A DNA stretch of 13,817 bases from Gemmatimonas phototrophica (GTDB taxonomy: Bacteria > Gemmatimonadota > Gemmatimonadetes > Longimicrobiales > Gaopeijiaceae), in contig CAMCNM010000021.1 in NCBI GenBank assembly GCA_945876015.1, positions 1 to 13,817 on the forward strand. Direction: 5' to 3'. Under the pieces are notes generated by a model that ran no database searches, was not told the origin of the DNA, and worked only from the letters and a program-made list of their open reading frames with translations. A program made the position numbers and the translations under genes. Shown here one piece after another: positions 12,619 through 13,817 of this stretch (positions within the stretch are counted from its first letter, which is position 1; each line of letters begins with the position of its first letter).

Positions 12619-13605
12619 ATGGCGGAACCCGTGCCCGAACCCGTGCTGGTGACCGGAGGCGCAGGCTTCATCGGGTCCCATCTGGTCGAGCGGTTCCTCG
12701 AGGAAGATCGCCACGTCTACGTGGTGGACGACCTGTCCACCGGTCGTCTGGACAACCTGAGCGCCGTCCGGTCCCATCCCAAGCTTCACGTCATCGTGGA
12801 CTCGGTCCTCAACTATCCGATGTTGGGCGACGTCATCGCGCGCGTGCGCGAGGTCGTCCATCTGGCGGCCGTGGTCGGCGTGAAGCGCGTGCTCGAGCAT
12901 CCCGTCACCACGATCACCACCAACGTGCGCGGCACCGAGATCATTCTCGATCTCTGCAACCGGCACCGGACCAAGGTCTTCGTCGCGTCCACGTCGGAGA
13001 TCTACGGGAAGGGCGGCGAGAATCTGGACGAGGATCACGACCGGGTGATGGGGAGCGTGCGCAACTGGCGCTGGGCGTATGCGTGCACCAAGGAGATTGA
13101 CGAGTTCCTGGGCGTGGCGTACCACGCGGAACACGGCCTTCCCGTCATCATCGGCCGCTTCTTCAACATCGTGGGGCCACGCCAGACCGGGGAGTATGGC
13201 ATTGTGCTGCCCACCTTCGTGCGGCAGGCGCTCGCCGGCGAGGAGCTCACCGTCTACGGAGACGGCGAGCAGCGCCGGTGCTTCTGCCACGTCGAGGACA
13301 CGGTGGACGCGATCACGGGCCTCATGAAGTCCGACGCGGCCGTGGGGGACATCTTCAACATCGGCGTCGAGCAGGAGATCACGATTCGTGGATTGGCCGA
13401 GAAGGTGATCGAGCGGAGCGGGTCGAAGTCGCGGCTCCGGCTGATCCCCTATGAGACCGCGTACGGGGGCGGGTTCGAGGACATGGACCGCAGACAGCCC
13501 AACATCTCCAAGATCACGCGGGTCACCGGCTGGCGTCCCGGCCGCTCGCTCGACGACATCATCGAGGGGGCGATCGCCTTCCAGAGGGACGGGTCGCGCG
13601 CGTGA
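12619..13605 (+). CDS. NAD-dependent nucleotide-sugar epimerase/dehydratase (extended SDR)
   Basis: A 328-residue extended short-chain dehydrogenase acting on nucleotide sugars. The Rossmann NAD motif TGGAGFIGSHL is at 12-22, DDLSTGRLDNL at 38-48, and HLAAVVGV at 81-88. The catalytic set is Ser/Thr in STSEIYG (124-130) and Tyr154/Lys158 in YACTK. NIVGPRQ (184-189), LTVYGDGEQRRCFCHVEDTV (210-229) and the C-terminal GWRPGRSLDDII complete the fold. The sequence resembles GalE/UDP-glucuronate decarboxylase-type enzymes, but the exact reaction (C4 epimerisation, decarboxylation or dehydration) cannot be read off. It could act on the UDP-hexuronic acid made by the dehydrogenase. ATG 12619 follows GGAGGAG at 12610-12616; the preceding in-frame GTG 12616 is part of that site. 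The stop overlaps the next start (GTGA). Confidence 0.9.
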   Translation: MAEPVPEPVLVTGGAGFIGSHLVERFLEEDRHVYVVDDLSTGRLDNLSAVRSHPKLHVIVDSVLNYPMLGDVIARVREVVHLAAVVGVKRVLEHPVTTITTNVRGTEIILDLCNRHRTKVFVASTSEIYGKGGENLDEDHDRVMGSVRNWRWAYACTKEIDEFLGVAYHAEHGLPVIIGRFFNIVGPRQTGEYGIVLPTFVRQALAGEELTVYGDGEQRRCFCHVEDTVDAITGLMKSDAAVGDIFNIGVEQEITIRGLAEKVIERSGSKSRLRLIPYETAYGGGFEDMDRRQPNISKITRVTGWRPGRSLDDIIEGAIAFQRDGSRA

Positions 13606-13817
13606 AAGGAGTCATCCTCGCCGGTGGTCTCGGGTCCCGTCTTCTCCCGATGACGCGGGTCACCAACAAGCACCTCCTCCCGGTCTACGACCGGCCGATG
13701 ATCTACTATCCGATCCAGCAGCTGGTGAACGCCGGGATCACGGACATCCTGATCGTGACGGGCGGTAACAGCGCGGGGGACTTCCTCAAGCTGCTGCGGA
13801 ACGGCCGCGAGTTCGGT
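13602..13817 (+). CDS. Glucose-1-phosphate thymidylyltransferase-like nucleotidyltransferase, N-terminal part (3' truncated by window)
   Basis: The first 72 residues of an RmlA-type sugar nucleotidyltransferase, which joins a sugar 1-phosphate to a nucleoside triphosphate to make an activated sugar such as dTDP-glucose. The start VKGVILAGGLGSRLLPMTRV is the nucleotide-binding signature (GGxGxRLxPxT). NKHLLPVYDRPMIYYPIQQL has the catalytic Lys region and the PMIYYP motif, followed by GITDILIVTGGNSAGDFLKL. The NKHLLPVYD and VTGG variants are those of the RmlA-like group also seen in Archaea and thermophiles, not the enterobacterial KQLLPVYDKPMIYYP form, so the sugar and nucleotide are less sure. 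Start GTG 13602 overlaps the epimerase TGA by four bases. The gene runs off the window. Confidence 0.88.
   Translation, partial: MKGVILAGGLGSRLLPMTRVTNKHLLPVYDRPMIYYPIQQLVNAGITDILIVTGGNSAGDFLKLLRNGREFG

Noticed and set aside
1..13817. CRISPR arrays, tRNAs, transposases, phage genes, toxin-antitoxin pairs
   Set aside because: Scanned for by eye and none seen; no regularly spaced repeats, no cloverleaf-like sequence and no transposase or integrase motifs. The mosaic region has no visible insertion-sequence ends.

Overview
This window reads as a piece of bacterial chromosome with high GC content and strong G/C preference at third codon positions. The first 6 kb is housekeeping: the end of secY, then adk, map, rpmJ, rpsM, rpsK, rpsD, rpoA and rplQ in the order common to most bacteria, followed by a small lipoprotein gene and rpmB, and closed by a strong stem-loop terminator. 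The proteins look like those of a Gram-negative-type, high-GC lineage (my loose impression is an Eisenbacteria- or Gemmatimonadota-like group in or near the FCB superphylum, possibly a metagenome-derived genome). The sequence alone does not fix the taxon.

Layout. Positions 1-6050 are on the + strand and hold the protein export, translation and transcription block. The usual infA between map and rpmJ is absent, and a good sigma70-type promoter candidate sits there instead. Hairpins occur at the end of map, between rpsM and rpsK, and twice between rpsD and rpoA. Positions 6049-6909 are on the - strand and encode a FkbM-family methyltransferase. It diverges from hemD (uroporphyrinogen-III synthase, + strand, 6947-7747), with 37 bases between the two starts.

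Positions 7744-9140 are the oddest part. About 1.4 kb holds recognisable pieces of probably five surface-polysaccharide genes: the N-terminus of a flippase, the C-terminus of a GT4 glycosyltransferase, the N-terminus of a membrane glycosyltransferase, the middle of an asparagine synthetase B, and a C-terminal piece that may come from a WecA/TagO-like phosphotransferase. The last three form one uninterrupted reading frame. It looks like a polysaccharide cluster shrunk by internal deletions, or an assembly chimera.

Positions 9225-13817 look intact: a UDP-sugar 6-dehydrogenase (WbpA/WecC family), a GT4 glycosyltransferase that seems to lack a canonical start codon, a CysQ/inositol-monophosphatase-like phosphatase, an NAD-dependent nucleotide-sugar epimerase/dehydratase, and the first 72 codons of a glucose-1-phosphate thymidylyltransferase-like nucleotidyltransferase that runs off the end. 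Together these would supply activated sugars (a UDP-hexuronic acid and an NDP-sugar) and one transfer step for a cell-surface glycan. I found no CRISPR array, tRNA, rRNA, transposase or phage gene. I also found no clear new biological system; the strongest anomalies are the mosaic region and the glycosyltransferase start.
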